Source of the DNA: Collinsella sp.
Lineage (GTDB): Bacteria > Actinomycetota > Coriobacteriia > Coriobacteriales > Coriobacteriaceae
Direction of reading: 5' to 3'
NCBI GenBank assembly: GCA_022713905.1
Contig: JAIHTM010000162.1
Span: 1-6,110, forward strand
DNA length: 6,110 nucleotides
Part shown: positions 1 through 6,110 of the stretch, in pieces
Numbering within the stretch: position 1 is the stretch's first letter
Layout of the letters: the number at the start of each line of letters is the position of its first letter
The notes under the pieces: model-generated
What the model saw: the letters and a program-made list of their open reading frames with translations, nothing else
What the model was told of the DNA's origin: nothing
The model's database searches: none
Program-made: the position numbers and the translations under genes

Positions 1-20
1 CCGCAACTTATTTGGGGATG

Positions 21-56
21 AAAAAGGCGGAGGCCCTAGTGAGGGTCTCCGCCTTT
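21..56 (-). terminator. Rho-independent terminator of the PTS permease gene
   Basis: The arms at 23-37 and 42-56 form a 15-bp stem with one G-T wobble and a 4-base loop (38-41). Read on the minus strand, the GC-rich stem runs into five Ts (complement of 21-25). It lies about 36 bases past the TAA stop of the permease gene at 92. A long stable stem, short loop and T run make this a standard intrinsic terminator. It suggests that the permease transcript ends here, without a co-transcribed kinase gene downstream. Confidence 0.88.
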
Positions 57-91
57 GCTACAGGGGGCGATTGAAACCGCTGACTGCTGGA

Positions 92-2101
92 TTAGACCAG
101 GCGGGCGTTGATCGTCTTGGCGATCTCGGCGGCGTCGGTGGAACCCTTGACAGTGGCACGGAAGTCCTCGTCCATGAGCGCCTCGGCGACCTTGGACAGG
201 ATCTTGAGGTGCGTGGTGCCAGCCTGTGCACCCGGGATGAGCAGCGCGATGGCCACGTTGACGGGAGCGCCGTCCATGGTGTCCCAACCGGTCACGCCAG
301 ACTCGTCCTTGACGACGATGACGGCAGCCTCGGTAATGGCGTCGGACTTGGCATGCGGGATGGCGAAGCCCTCCATCATGCCCGTGGTGCCCTCGGCCTC
401 GCGGGCCAGGAAGGCGTTCATCACGGCGTCGGCGTCGCCGGCGATACCGGCCTTGACGGCCTGGTTGGAGACAAAGCTCAGAGCCTCGTCACGAGAAGCG
501 AAGTCCTCGGCGACAAAGACGTTCTCGACCTTCACGAAGTCGGCAGCCTCGGCCTTGGGGGCCTCGACGGCAGCGGCCTTGGGGGCCTCGACCGGCTGAG
601 CAGCGGCGGCGGGAGCTGCCTTCTGGTTCTTCTCGAAGTCGTACTTCTTGAAGGCCACGAACAGGATGCCACCGACCACAGCGCCGATGAGGATCGCGAG
701 GACCCACAGCGGACCATTCTCGACAACGGGCAGGACCAGGAAGCCACCATGAGGCGCCGGATCGTGAACGTTGAACATAATGGTCAGGATCGAGGCGATA
801 GAGGAACCGAGCATCATGATGGGCATGACGGGCCAGATGTTCTTGGTCATGAACGGAATGGCGCCCTCGGTGATGTGGGTGCAACCAAGGATGAGGTTGA
901 CGATACCGGCGTCGTGATCCTCCTGGCTGAAGTACTTCTTGCCGACAACGACGGCGAAGGTGGTGATCAGCGGCGGAACGATGCAAGCGGCGGAGACGGC
1001 AGCCATGAAGTTGGTGCCGAAGTTGTAGGTGTCGGTGCCGACACCGGCGGCCAGGGCCTCGGTGAGCATAGCGGTACCGGTGACGTAAGCAGCCTTGTTG
1101 ACCGGGCCGCCCATGTCAACGGCGCACATGCAGCCGATGGCAAGGCCCAGGACAATGGCGCCAGAGGCAGACAGACCCTTGAGGAAGTCCATCATGGCGG
1201 TGTTGATGGCAGCCATGGGGCCGGAGATGCCGAGCATGACCAGGCCGACGATGGCAGTCGAGAACAGCGGGTACAGGAAGATAGCCTTGAGGCCGTCCAG
1301 ATTCTTGGGCAGCTTGGAGAAGACCTTCTCGAGCAGCAAGATGACATAGCCAGCGAGGAAACCGCCGACGATGCCGCCCAGGAAGCCGAAGCCCACGCCG
1401 GCGCCGCCGGCGTCGATCATGCCGGTCTCGGCGTTAACGGGCAGGCCCTGGATGGCGATCATACCGGCAACAAAACCGGGGACGAGCGCCGGGCGCTTGC
1501 CGATGGACTCGGCGATGTAGGCGGAAAGCACGGGAACCATGAGGTTCATGGCGATGCCGCCGATGATCTTGAGCATAGCGGCAAAGCTGTTGTAGTCAGA
1601 CGCCGTCGAATCGAAGGACGTGATGCCCCACAGGAACGAGACGGCGGTCAGGACACCACCAGCGACGACGAAGACCAGCATGTGGCTGACGCCGTTCATG
1701 AGGTGCTTGTAGATGATGTGGCCGATGGACTCCTTCTCCTCGACCTCATCCTCGACATCGGCAGCAGCCGCAACCGAGTCGTCACCCTTGGCGGCGAGCG
1801 CGCGGTCGATCAGCTTACCGGCGGCCTCGACGGACAGGGCTTTGGAAACACCAACGGAAACCATGCGCTTGCCGGCGAAACGCTCCGCCTGGACATCCTT
1901 ATCGGCTGCGACGACGACGGCCTTGGCACCGGCGATCTCACCCTTCGTGAGCTCGTTCTCGACACCGACCTGGCCATGGGTCTCGACCTTAATGGTCAGA
2001 CCGCGCTCGGCAGCTGCCTTCTCCAGCGCCTCCTTCGCCATGAAGGTGTGCGCGATACCGGTCGGGCAACCGGTGGCGGCGATGATGTCAAACTTAGCCA
2101 T
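92..2101 (-). CDS. PTS fructose-family permease, fused EIIB-EIIC-EIIA
   Basis: This is a complete 669-residue PTS permease that takes up and phosphorylates a sugar, using phosphate passed from HPr. Residues 1-105 are a fructose-type IIB domain with the ATGCPTGIAHTF motif; Cys12 is the predicted phosphocysteine. An acidic linker (about 108-125) leads to a hydrophobic multi-helix IIC membrane domain (about 130-485), which carries the family signature THITEGAIPF (408-417). An Ala/Pro-rich linker (about 492-520, VEAPKA twice) leads to a IIA domain (about 521-669) with predicted phospho-His583 in GFAIPHAKS. The order B-C-A differs from the A-B-C order of Bacillus FruA. The ATG is preceded by AAGGAGGG (2106-2113). 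The gene uses no TTA, CTA or TCA codon, which suggests strong expression. A divergent RpiR-family gene is the likely regulator. Fructose is the family-based guess; with no fruK visible, another hexose or hexitol is possible, so I give no symbol. Confidence 0.93.
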   Translation of the reverse strand: MAKFDIIAATGCPTGIAHTFMAKEALEKAAAERGLTIKVETHGQVGVENELTKGEIAGAKAVVVAADKDVQAERFAGKRMVSVGVSKALSVEAAGKLIDRALAAKGDDSVAAAADVEDEVEEKESIGHIIYKHLMNGVSHMLVFVVAGGVLTAVSFLWGITSFDSTASDYNSFAAMLKIIGGIAMNLMVPVLSAYIAESIGKRPALVPGFVAGMIAIQGLPVNAETGMIDAGGAGVGFGFLGGIVGGFLAGYVILLLEKVFSKLPKNLDGLKAIFLYPLFSTAIVGLVMLGISGPMAAINTAMMDFLKGLSASGAIVLGLAIGCMCAVDMGGPVNKAAYVTGTAMLTEALAAGVGTDTYNFGTNFMAAVSAACIVPPLITTFAVVVGKKYFSQEDHDAGIVNLILGCTHITEGAIPFMTKNIWPVMPIMMLGSSIASILTIMFNVHDPAPHGGFLVLPVVENGPLWVLAILIGAVVGGILFVAFKKYDFEKNQKAAPAAAAQPVEAPKAAAVEAPKAEAADFVKVENVFVAEDFASRDEALSFVSNQAVKAGIAGDADAVMNAFLAREAEGTTGMMEGFAIPHAKSDAITEAAVIVVKDESGVTGWDTMDGAPVNVAIALLIPGAQAGTTHLKILSKVAEALMDEDFRATVKGSTDAAEIAKTINARLV
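550..592 (-). repeat. Tandem direct repeat in the IIC-IIA linker
   Basis: Two perfect 19-base copies (550-568 and 574-592) recur at a 24-base period inside the permease gene. They encode the repeated VEAPKA of the Ala/Pro-rich hinge joining the membrane IIC domain to IIA. The period is a multiple of three, so gain or loss of a copy would keep the frame and only change the hinge length. Confidence 0.75.
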
Positions 2102-2105
2102 GTGT

Positions 2106-2113
2106 CCCTCCTT
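2106..2113 (-). promoter_or_regulatory. Strong Shine-Dalgarno of the PTS permease gene
   Basis: On the minus strand AAGGAGGG stands four bases before the ATG at 2101. This near-perfect anti-16S match fixes the start, which also places the IIB phosphocysteine loop at the usual N-terminal position. Confidence 0.85.
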
Positions 2114-2123
2114 CTTGAGTTCT

Positions 2124-2163
2124 GCGCCCGCGGGCGCTCCCCTACACGCGCTTCAATGCGCGT
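2124..2163 (-). other. Two inverted repeats in the permease 5' leader
   Basis: Between the likely transcription start and the ribosome binding site, the minus strand can form two small hairpins. The first has ACGCGC/GCGCGT arms around a 6-base loop (2146-2163). The second is the perfect 14-base palindrome GCGCCCGCGGGCGC (2124-2137), which can fold as a 5-bp stem with a CGCG loop. Neither is followed by a T run, so neither looks like a terminator. They could shape mRNA stability or translation. No known riboswitch or antiterminator motif is recognised. Confidence 0.4.
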
Positions 2164-2177
2164 TTTTCCACACTTGA

Positions 2178-2186
2178 AAGATACCA
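2178..2186 (-). promoter_or_regulatory. Candidate extended -10 promoter of the PTS permease gene
   Basis: On the minus strand TGGTATCTT fits an extended -10 element (TGn plus TATCTT, four of six consensus bases). The -35 position is poor (TTCTTA), which fits an extended -10 or regulated promoter. Transcription would start near 2171, giving a leader of about 70 bases. A second weak candidate lies upstream (TTGCCG at 2287-2292 and TAAACT at 2265-2270, minus strand, 16-base spacer). The choice between them is uncertain. Confidence 0.35.
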
Positions 2187-2228
2187 ACCTACCGTCCGCG
2201 TAAGAAGAGACAAGGCGCAATTCTCCGG

Positions 2229-2272
2229 TGAAAGGTTCTTTCATAACCGTAAACGGTAAGTGAAAGTTTACC
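2229..2272. promoter_or_regulatory. Candidate operator cluster between permease and RpiR genes
   Basis: Three inverted repeats lie side by side in the divergent spacer. TGAAAG-GTT-CTTTCA (2229-2243) has perfect 6-bp arms. ACCGT-AA-ACGGT (2246-2257) has perfect 5-bp arms. GGTAA and TTACC (2255-2259 and 2268-2272) flank GTGAAAGT. GTGAAAG also occurs as a direct repeat at 2228-2234 and 2260-2266, 32 bases or about three helical turns apart. RpiR-family regulators are dimeric helix-turn-helix proteins that often act on adjacent genes, so this is the likely binding region. Which repeat is the true site cannot be told from one sequence. Confidence 0.5.
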
Positions 2273-2319
2273 ATCAACACTTGAAACGGCAAGGTGTATC
2301 TTGTAATTGAAAATCCCCC

Positions 2320-2325
2320 TATACT
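2320..2325 (+). promoter_or_regulatory. -10 element of the RpiR-family regulator gene
   Basis: TATACT matches the -10 consensus at five of six positions. No good -35 hexamer is found 16-18 bases upstream, so the promoter may be weak or regulated. Transcription would start near 2332, about 42 bases before the preferred ATG at 2374. This also argues against the in-frame ATG at 2326, which directly abuts this element and would lie upstream of the transcript start. Confidence 0.5.
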
Positions 2326-2362
2326 ATGACATTACAAAACGAGTCCGATTTTCATGCCAACC

Positions 2363-2367
2363 AGGAG
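2363..2367 (+). promoter_or_regulatory. Shine-Dalgarno deciding the RpiR-family start
   Basis: AGGAG with a six-base spacer precedes the ATG at 2374. It supports that start over the in-frame upstream ATG at 2326. Confidence 0.7.
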
Positions 2368-2373
2368 CCATCC

Positions 2374-3231
2374 ATGACCGATAGTAGCAAGAGCGCACTT
2401 TCCCTCATTAGTACCCATCAGGGATACAGCGAGTCCGAGCAGCGCATTGTCGACTATATATTGGAGCACCAGTCCGAGGCGCCACGCCTCACGGCGGCTC
2501 AGCTCTCGCGCGCCGCCGCCACGTCCGAGGCGACCGTTTCGCGCTTCTGCCGCAAGCTTGGCTTTGGCAGCTTCCGCAGCTTTCAGTTTTCGTTGGCGCG
2601 CGACTTGGAGAGTCAGCGCAACGAGGGCCTGACCGACGAGGTATCGCTCGACAACATGGAGCAGAGCCTTAAGAACATCCTGGCTGCCAAGGTGAGCGAG
2701 CTTAATGCGACCATCGACGGGATCGACCACGATACGCTGGCGGCTGTTGTACATGCCCTTAAGCATGCAGGGGTTATTGAGTTTGCGGCTGTGGGCAATA
2801 CGAACGCGGTCGCGCTCGATGCGACGTTTAAGTTTTCGCAGCTGGGCCTGCGCTGCATGGCGAGCACCATTAGCGAGACATCAATCGGCTTTGCGCTCAC
2901 GTTGCGCCCGGGTGACGTCATCGTGCTCATCTCAAACTCCGGCAAATCGCGCCGACTGAATCGCATGGCAAAAGCGGCTCGCGACTGCGGTGCCACCGTA
3001 GTCGTCATCAGCAGCGACAGCAAGTCTCCACTTGCGCGCCTGGCAGACTACACTTTTAATACCGTCAACCACGAGGCGCTGCTGACGACGGGTGACTTTG
3101 CGTTCTCCAAGATCAGCGCCACGATGATCATCGAGGTTATCTACAACTTCCTGCTGCCCGAGATTGAAGACGCCCGAGAGCATATCAGCTACTACGAGGA
3201 GCTCATCCAACCGGATAAGGTCGTAGAGTAA
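2374..3231 (+). CDS. MurR/RpiR-family transcriptional regulator (HTH + SIS)
   Basis: This is a 285-residue cytoplasmic DNA-binding regulator. The N-terminal HTH_6 domain covers about residues 5-80, with the helix-turn-helix around LTAAQLSRAAATSEATVSRF (39-58) followed by KLGFGSF. The C-terminal SIS domain (about 125-235) binds phosphosugars in this family; it contains ISNSGKS (187-193) and a GATVVVISS strand (206-214). Length and layout are typical of the family. I chose the ATG at 2374 because AGGAG (2363-2367) lies six bases upstream. An in-frame ATG at 2326 would add 16 residues but abuts the -10 element and lacks a good ribosome site. The gene is divergent from the PTS permease, so it probably senses a phosphosugar derived from that transporter. 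Whether it represses or activates cannot be read from the sequence, and its ligand is unknown. Confidence 0.9.
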   Translation: MTDSSKSALSLISTHQGYSESEQRIVDYILEHQSEAPRLTAAQLSRAAATSEATVSRFCRKLGFGSFRSFQFSLARDLESQRNEGLTDEVSLDNMEQSLKNILAAKVSELNATIDGIDHDTLAAVVHALKHAGVIEFAAVGNTNAVALDATFKFSQLGLRCMASTISETSIGFALTLRPGDVIVLISNSGKSRRLNRMAKAARDCGATVVVISSDSKSPLARLADYTFNTVNHEALLTTGDFAFSKISATMIIEVIYNFLLPEIEDAREHISYYEELIQPDKVVE

Positions 3232-3241
3232 AACGCGTAGC

Positions 3242-3269
3242 GGGACAAAATTTCAGTCTATTTTGTCCC
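3242..3269. terminator. Convergent hairpin between the RpiR gene and recN
   Basis: The perfect 10-bp arms GGGACAAAAT and ATTTTGTCCC surround an 8-base loop (3252-3259). The hairpin sits 10 bases past the RpiR-family stop and about 20 bases past the recN stop, so it can serve both converging transcripts. Neither strand has a clean T run directly after the stem; the Ts lie inside the 3' arm. It is therefore a non-classical terminator, or an mRNA-end stabilising structure. Confidence 0.55.
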
Positions 3270-3289
3270 ACCAACACCGCTGATACGAC

Positions 3290-4918
3290 CTAGGCTCGAG
3301 CTTCTTCGAGCATCTGCTTGGCGTGCGCTAGGCTTGCCTCGGACTGATCGCCGCTGAGCATGCGGGCGATCTCGGCGGTACGGGCCTCGCCGGTTACCTC
3401 GTCCAGATGTGTCTGGGGAACATCGCCAGGCTCCTTGCTGACCACGTAGTGTTTATCAGCCATAACCGCAACCTGCGCCAAGTGCGTAACGACAATCACC
3501 TGGTGCGTGGCGGCAAGATCTGCCAGCACGCCCGCGAGGGCACGCGCCGTCGAGCCGCCGACACCGGCATCGACCTCGTCGAACACAAGTGTATCGACGC
3601 CGTCCGCGTTACCGAGGACAACCTTGCTCGCCAGCATCACACGGCTAAGCTCGCCGCCCGACGCAATGCGACGTAAGGGACGCGGCGTGAGGCCGGCACC
3701 GCTGCGATATAGCAGCTCGTAGCTCGAAGGGCCAGCGGGTGTCCACTCGGCACGCGGCAAATCGCGCGACTCCCACACGAGCTCAGCGCTTCCCATCTCC
3801 AGGCGCGCCATCTGACGACCGACCTCATGACAAAAGCGCGGAGCAGCCGTATTGCGCGCACGCTTAAGCGCCTTGGCGGCAGCAAAGAGCTCGCGCTCAG
3901 CAGCACCAAGCGCTTCGCGCGCCTTTTTGATCTGCTCATCGCCATCGTCTACCAGCGACAGCAGCTCTTGCGAACGATCACGCATAGCGAAGACGTCGTC
4001 CATGGTGGGGCCCCACTGACGCAGTAGCCCCTTGAAGTCGGAATAGCGCTCACGCATACAAGCGAGCTCACGAGGGTCAAACGCAACGCCATCGCGATAA
4101 GCACGCAGTTCATTGGCGCAATCCTCCAGAGAGATACAGGCATCAGAAAGCGCATCGGCAATGTCGCCAAGCTTACGGTCGACGGTCGCCATGCGCGAAA
4201 GCTCGACTACGGCGCTGTTCACAGCATCGAGCGCTCCCCCTTCGGCAGCAAGCGATGCATGCGCTTCGTTGGCGGTGGCCACCAAGACTTCGGCGTGCTC
4301 TGAGCGCGGCAGCAGCTCCTCGAGTTCCTCGTACTCACCCGGCTTGGGGTCGACTTCCGCAATGCGCTCGAGGGCAAAACGCGCCTCCTCGACGCGACTC
4401 CCCTGCGCGCGTGAGGCCTCCTCCACACGACGAAGTTCCTTGGCGGCCGCGCGCGAAGCCTTAAAACAGGCGCGGTAACGGTCGAGCGCCTCGAGCGCCG
4501 AGCGCCCTGCCCAGGCATCCACCATGGCAACGTGATGCGCCGGATCGAGCAGGCGCTGGTGCTCGTGCTGACCGCACAGGTCCATCATCACGCCCACGCG
4601 CTCCGAAAGCTCACGCACGCTGGCGATACGACCATCAATCTTCACACGGCTACGGCCCTCGGCAGAAAGGCTGCGCTGCACGGTGAAGCCCTCGACGTCG
4701 TGCGGACCATCGAACAGACGTGCCTCGACGCTCGCCAGCGCCTCGCCCTCACGCACCGTCGACGAATCCGCGCGCTCGCCCAAAATAAGCTTGAGGGCAG
4801 ACAGCAGCGCGGTCTTGCCGGCACCGGTCTCACCGGTCAGGACGGTCAAGCCGGCACTCGGCACCAGCGTTGCCTCGCGAATGAGCGCAATGTTGGAAAC
4901 CTGCAGCTCATCGATCAT
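3290..4918 (-). CDS. recN: DNA repair ATPase RecN
   Basis: RecN is an SMC-like cytoplasmic ATPase that acts at DNA double-strand breaks in recombinational repair. The 542 residues match the family's usual size (about 550). Walker A is GETGAGKT (29-36), and the Q-loop is CGQHEHQ (115-121). The middle part (about 145-355) is rich in Ala, Glu and Arg and fits the coiled-coil arms. The ABC signature is ASGGELSR (419-426), Walker B is TLVFDEVDAGVGG (443-455), and the switch His is H479 in VVTHLAQVA. All ATPase motifs are present. I start at the ATG at 4918, which has GGAG (4925-4928) six bases upstream and gives the family-typical N-terminus MIDELQVSNIALI. A GTG at 4939 would add seven residues. 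The start overlaps the end of nadK by 11 bases, which suggests translational coupling. No LexA box was found directly upstream, so any SOS control would act at an operon promoter outside the window. Confidence 0.95.
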   Translation of the reverse strand: MIDELQVSNIALIREATLVPSAGLTVLTGETGAGKTALLSALKLILGERADSSTVREGEALASVEARLFDGPHDVEGFTVQRSLSAEGRSRVKIDGRIASVRELSERVGVMMDLCGQHEHQRLLDPAHHVAMVDAWAGRSALEALDRYRACFKASRAAAKELRRVEEASRAQGSRVEEARFALERIAEVDPKPGEYEELEELLPRSEHAEVLVATANEAHASLAAEGGALDAVNSAVVELSRMATVDRKLGDIADALSDACISLEDCANELRAYRDGVAFDPRELACMRERYSDFKGLLRQWGPTMDDVFAMRDRSQELLSLVDDGDEQIKKAREALGAAERELFAAAKALKRARNTAAPRFCHEVGRQMARLEMGSAELVWESRDLPRAEWTPAGPSSYELLYRSGAGLTPRPLRRIASGGELSRVMLASKVVLGNADGVDTLVFDEVDAGVGGSTARALAGVLADLAATHQVIVVTHLAQVAVMADKHYVVSKEPGDVPQTHLDEVTGEARTAEIARMLSGDQSEASLAHAKQMLEEARA

Positions 4919-5768
4919 GACGAACTCCGTAGAAAACACGGCTCACCGAGTTGTAGAAGCTCTCGGGGCCGTAGTCGAGCAGCAGAACGTCTCCGGGACC
5001 GCGGCGCACGGCCACGCTCTCGACGGTGCCGTCGCAAGTAATGAACTGACCGTCGATAGCGATAGCCGGCACGCTCGGGCGATCGTCGGACATAAAGATC
5101 TCGACAACGTCGCTCGGCGAGGTCAAGAAAGCACGGGCCTGAATGGTATGCGGCGCGATGGGCACGCAGACCATACCGGCGTAATCGGGGCTCACGATAG
5201 GGCCGCCGGCACTGAGCGCATAACCCGTAGAGCCGGTCGCCGTGGACACGACCACGCCGTCGCCACGCAGGCGGTCGATATGGTGGCCCGATACGGTAAT
5301 GTCGAACTCGACCATATCGGACAGTGGGCCACGCGTCAGCGCCATGTCGTTGAGGGCAAAGGCGCGAACGACATCCTTGGTCCCGTCGTCGCGTACGGAC
5401 ACAATATCAGCGGCGATCGTGGCGCGACGACTCACGTGGAGCTCGCCGGACAAGGCGTCGCTCACAACCTGCAAAATGTCGCGTTCCTCGGGACTTGCCG
5501 CCGTCAAAAATCCCAGGTGACCATAGGAAAGACCTAGAATAGGAATCTCGCGATAGTTGAGGATGCGGGCAGCGCGCAGCAGCGTGCCGTCGCCGCCGAG
5601 CGTGATGACCAGGTCGGCATCGTCAACGTCGGGCGTGCTCTGAATCTTGGATCGCTGATCGGCCGCCCATGCGACCTCATAGCCCTGGCGTGTCAGCCAC
5701 AGCTCGAGCATCAGGCCGCTCTCGACCGCCTCTTGCTTGTAATAATTGGGAACCAGAAAGACCTTCAT
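4908..5768 (-). CDS. nadK: NAD kinase (ATP/polyphosphate-NAD kinase)
   Basis: NAD kinase phosphorylates NAD to NADP in the cytoplasm, supplying the cofactor for biosynthesis and redox defence. The 286-residue product shows GGDGTLLRAARIL (58-70), the substrate-binding LND form of the NE/D motif (139-141), and TGSTGYALSAGGPIVSP (178-194). All three are diagnostic of the family. The usual GVNxGxLGFL segment reads GLSYGHLGFL (79-88), a mild variant. I start at the ATG at 5768 because it forms an ATGA overlap with the tlyA stop and gives a normal N-terminus (MKVFLVPNYYKQ). The reading frame stays open upstream to 5903, but that part lies inside tlyA in another frame and does not resemble the family. 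The ribosome site is weak (GAGAAAG, about 12 bases upstream), which fits coupling to tlyA translation. The order tlyA-nadK-recN is also found in Mycobacterium and other actinobacteria. Confidence 0.95.
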   Translation of the reverse strand: MKVFLVPNYYKQEAVESGLMLELWLTRQGYEVAWAADQRSKIQSTPDVDDADLVITLGGDGTLLRAARILNYREIPILGLSYGHLGFLTAASPEERDILQVVSDALSGELHVSRRATIAADIVSVRDDGTKDVVRAFALNDMALTRGPLSDMVEFDITVSGHHIDRLRGDGVVVSTATGSTGYALSAGGPIVSPDYAGMVCVPIAPHTIQARAFLTSPSDVVEIFMSDDRPSVPAIAIDGQFITCDGTVESVAVRRGPGDVLLLDYGPESFYNSVSRVFYGVRHDR

Positions 5769-6110
5769 AGCGTTGCAGCTTTCTCGCTCAAAACCGATAC
5801 CTGGGATTGCAGTTCGTCTTGCGACCGCTCGCCAGGCGCAAACCTCGTGCCGTACAGGAAAAACTCCACGTTGCCTTTGGCGCCGTGAATAGGCGACACG
5901 CACACATCGACCGGGAACAGGCCTTTGGCGGCAAACAACTCAATCGCTGCCACGAGCGTATCAACGCGCACGGCAGGGTCGGTCACGATGCCGCCCTCGC
6001 CCACCAACGCCGCCGGAGCTTCAAACTGCGGCTTTACGAGCGTGCAGAATGCACCCGTAGGCGCCAGGCACGCCAGTACCGCATCGATAATGTTCGCGAT
6101 GCTGGTAAAC
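5765..6110 (-). CDS. tlyA: TlyA-family rRNA 2'-O-methyltransferase, 3' part
   Basis: The gene runs off the right edge; the last 114 codons are visible and open from the edge (first full codon at 6109-6107). The segment is the C-terminal half of the FtsJ/RrmJ-like methyltransferase domain. LVKPQFEA (visible residues 24-31) carries the Lys of the family's K-D-K-E catalytic set, VGEGGIVTDP (36-45) follows, and GNVEFFL (79-85) carries the Glu. TlyA methylates cytidines in 16S and 23S rRNA in mycobacteria and affects capreomycin sensitivity; relatives are often labelled hemolysin A. A tail of about 28 residues follows the last core strand. The TGA stop overlaps the nadK ATG by the shared ATGA. The N-terminal S4 RNA-binding domain and the SAM motif expected for the family lie outside the window. 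Confidence 0.9.
   Translation of the reverse strand, partial: FTSIANIIDAVLACLAPTGAFCTLVKPQFEAPAALVGEGGIVTDPAVRVDTLVAAIELFAAKGLFPVDVCVSPIHGAKGNVEFFLYGTRFAPGERSQDELQSQVSVLSEKAATL

Noticed and set aside
71..2203. Long plus-strand reading frame (710 codons) opposite the permease gene
   Set aside because: It is the codon-register antisense shadow of a clear PTS gene. Its translation is Gly/Asp/His-rich with no recognisable domain, and its openness follows from missing TTA, CTA and TCA codons.
2326..2373. Upstream ATG extending the RpiR-family protein by 16 residues
   Set aside because: The ATG directly follows the -10 element TATACT, so it would lie upstream of the mRNA start. The ATG at 2374 has a good AGGAG site.
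3294..3311. Small inverted repeat GCTCGA/TCGAGC at the recN 3' end
   Set aside because: It lies inside the coding sequence, has a 6-bp stem and no T run; a chance repeat in GC-rich codons is the simpler reading.
4683..5537. Plus-strand reading frame of 284 codons opposite nadK and the recN start
   Set aside because: It is in codon register with nadK, shows no domain, and crosses two well-supported genes.
5769..5903. Upstream in-frame extension of NAD kinase by 45 residues
   Set aside because: It overlaps tlyA in another frame and is Arg-rich shadow sequence unlike the family. The ATGA overlap start at 5768 gives a normal N-terminus.
5765..6007. Stand-alone 80-residue gene starting at a TTG at 6007
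   Set aside because: The frame stays open to the window edge, and the upstream codons encode conserved TlyA sequence (LVKPQFEA), so this is the tail of a larger gene.

Overview
The window looks like ordinary chromosomal DNA from a high-GC actinobacterium. A gut Coriobacteriia such as Collinsella is my best guess. That rests on the conserved actinobacterial order tlyA-nadK-recN, the GC-rich codons, and a fructose-type PTS permease next to an RpiR-type regulator. It is an inference, not a database result. I see no mobile element, CRISPR array, tRNA or rRNA. No gene-free stretch exceeds 300 bases.

Region 1 (1-2373) is a sugar-uptake locus. A minus-strand gene (2101 to 92) encodes a complete single-chain PTS permease with domains in the order IIB-IIC-IIA. 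It ends in a strong hairpin terminator (21-56). A 272-base divergent intergenic region (2102-2373) separates it from the regulator gene. This region holds likely promoters for both sides, three overlapping or adjacent inverted repeats, and five TGAAA boxes. It is the best candidate regulatory element in the window.

Region 2 (2374-3231) is a plus-strand RpiR/MurR-family regulator: an N-terminal helix-turn-helix followed by a sugar-phosphate-sensing SIS domain. The simplest model is that it binds the intergenic repeats. It would then control the divergent permease, and perhaps itself, in response to a phosphosugar made by PTS uptake.

Region 3 (3242-6110) is a minus-strand housekeeping operon read from the right edge. 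It holds the 3' part of tlyA (rRNA 2'-O-methyltransferase/hemolysin family), then nadK (NAD kinase), then recN (DNA repair ATPase). tlyA and nadK overlap by ATGA. nadK overlaps recN by 11 bases at the preferred recN start. recN and the RpiR gene converge on a short spacer with a perfect 10-bp hairpin.

I found no convincing undescribed system. The items most worth checking are the repeat-rich divergent control region, the B-C-A permease without a visible phosphofructokinase partner, and the structured leader of the permease transcript.
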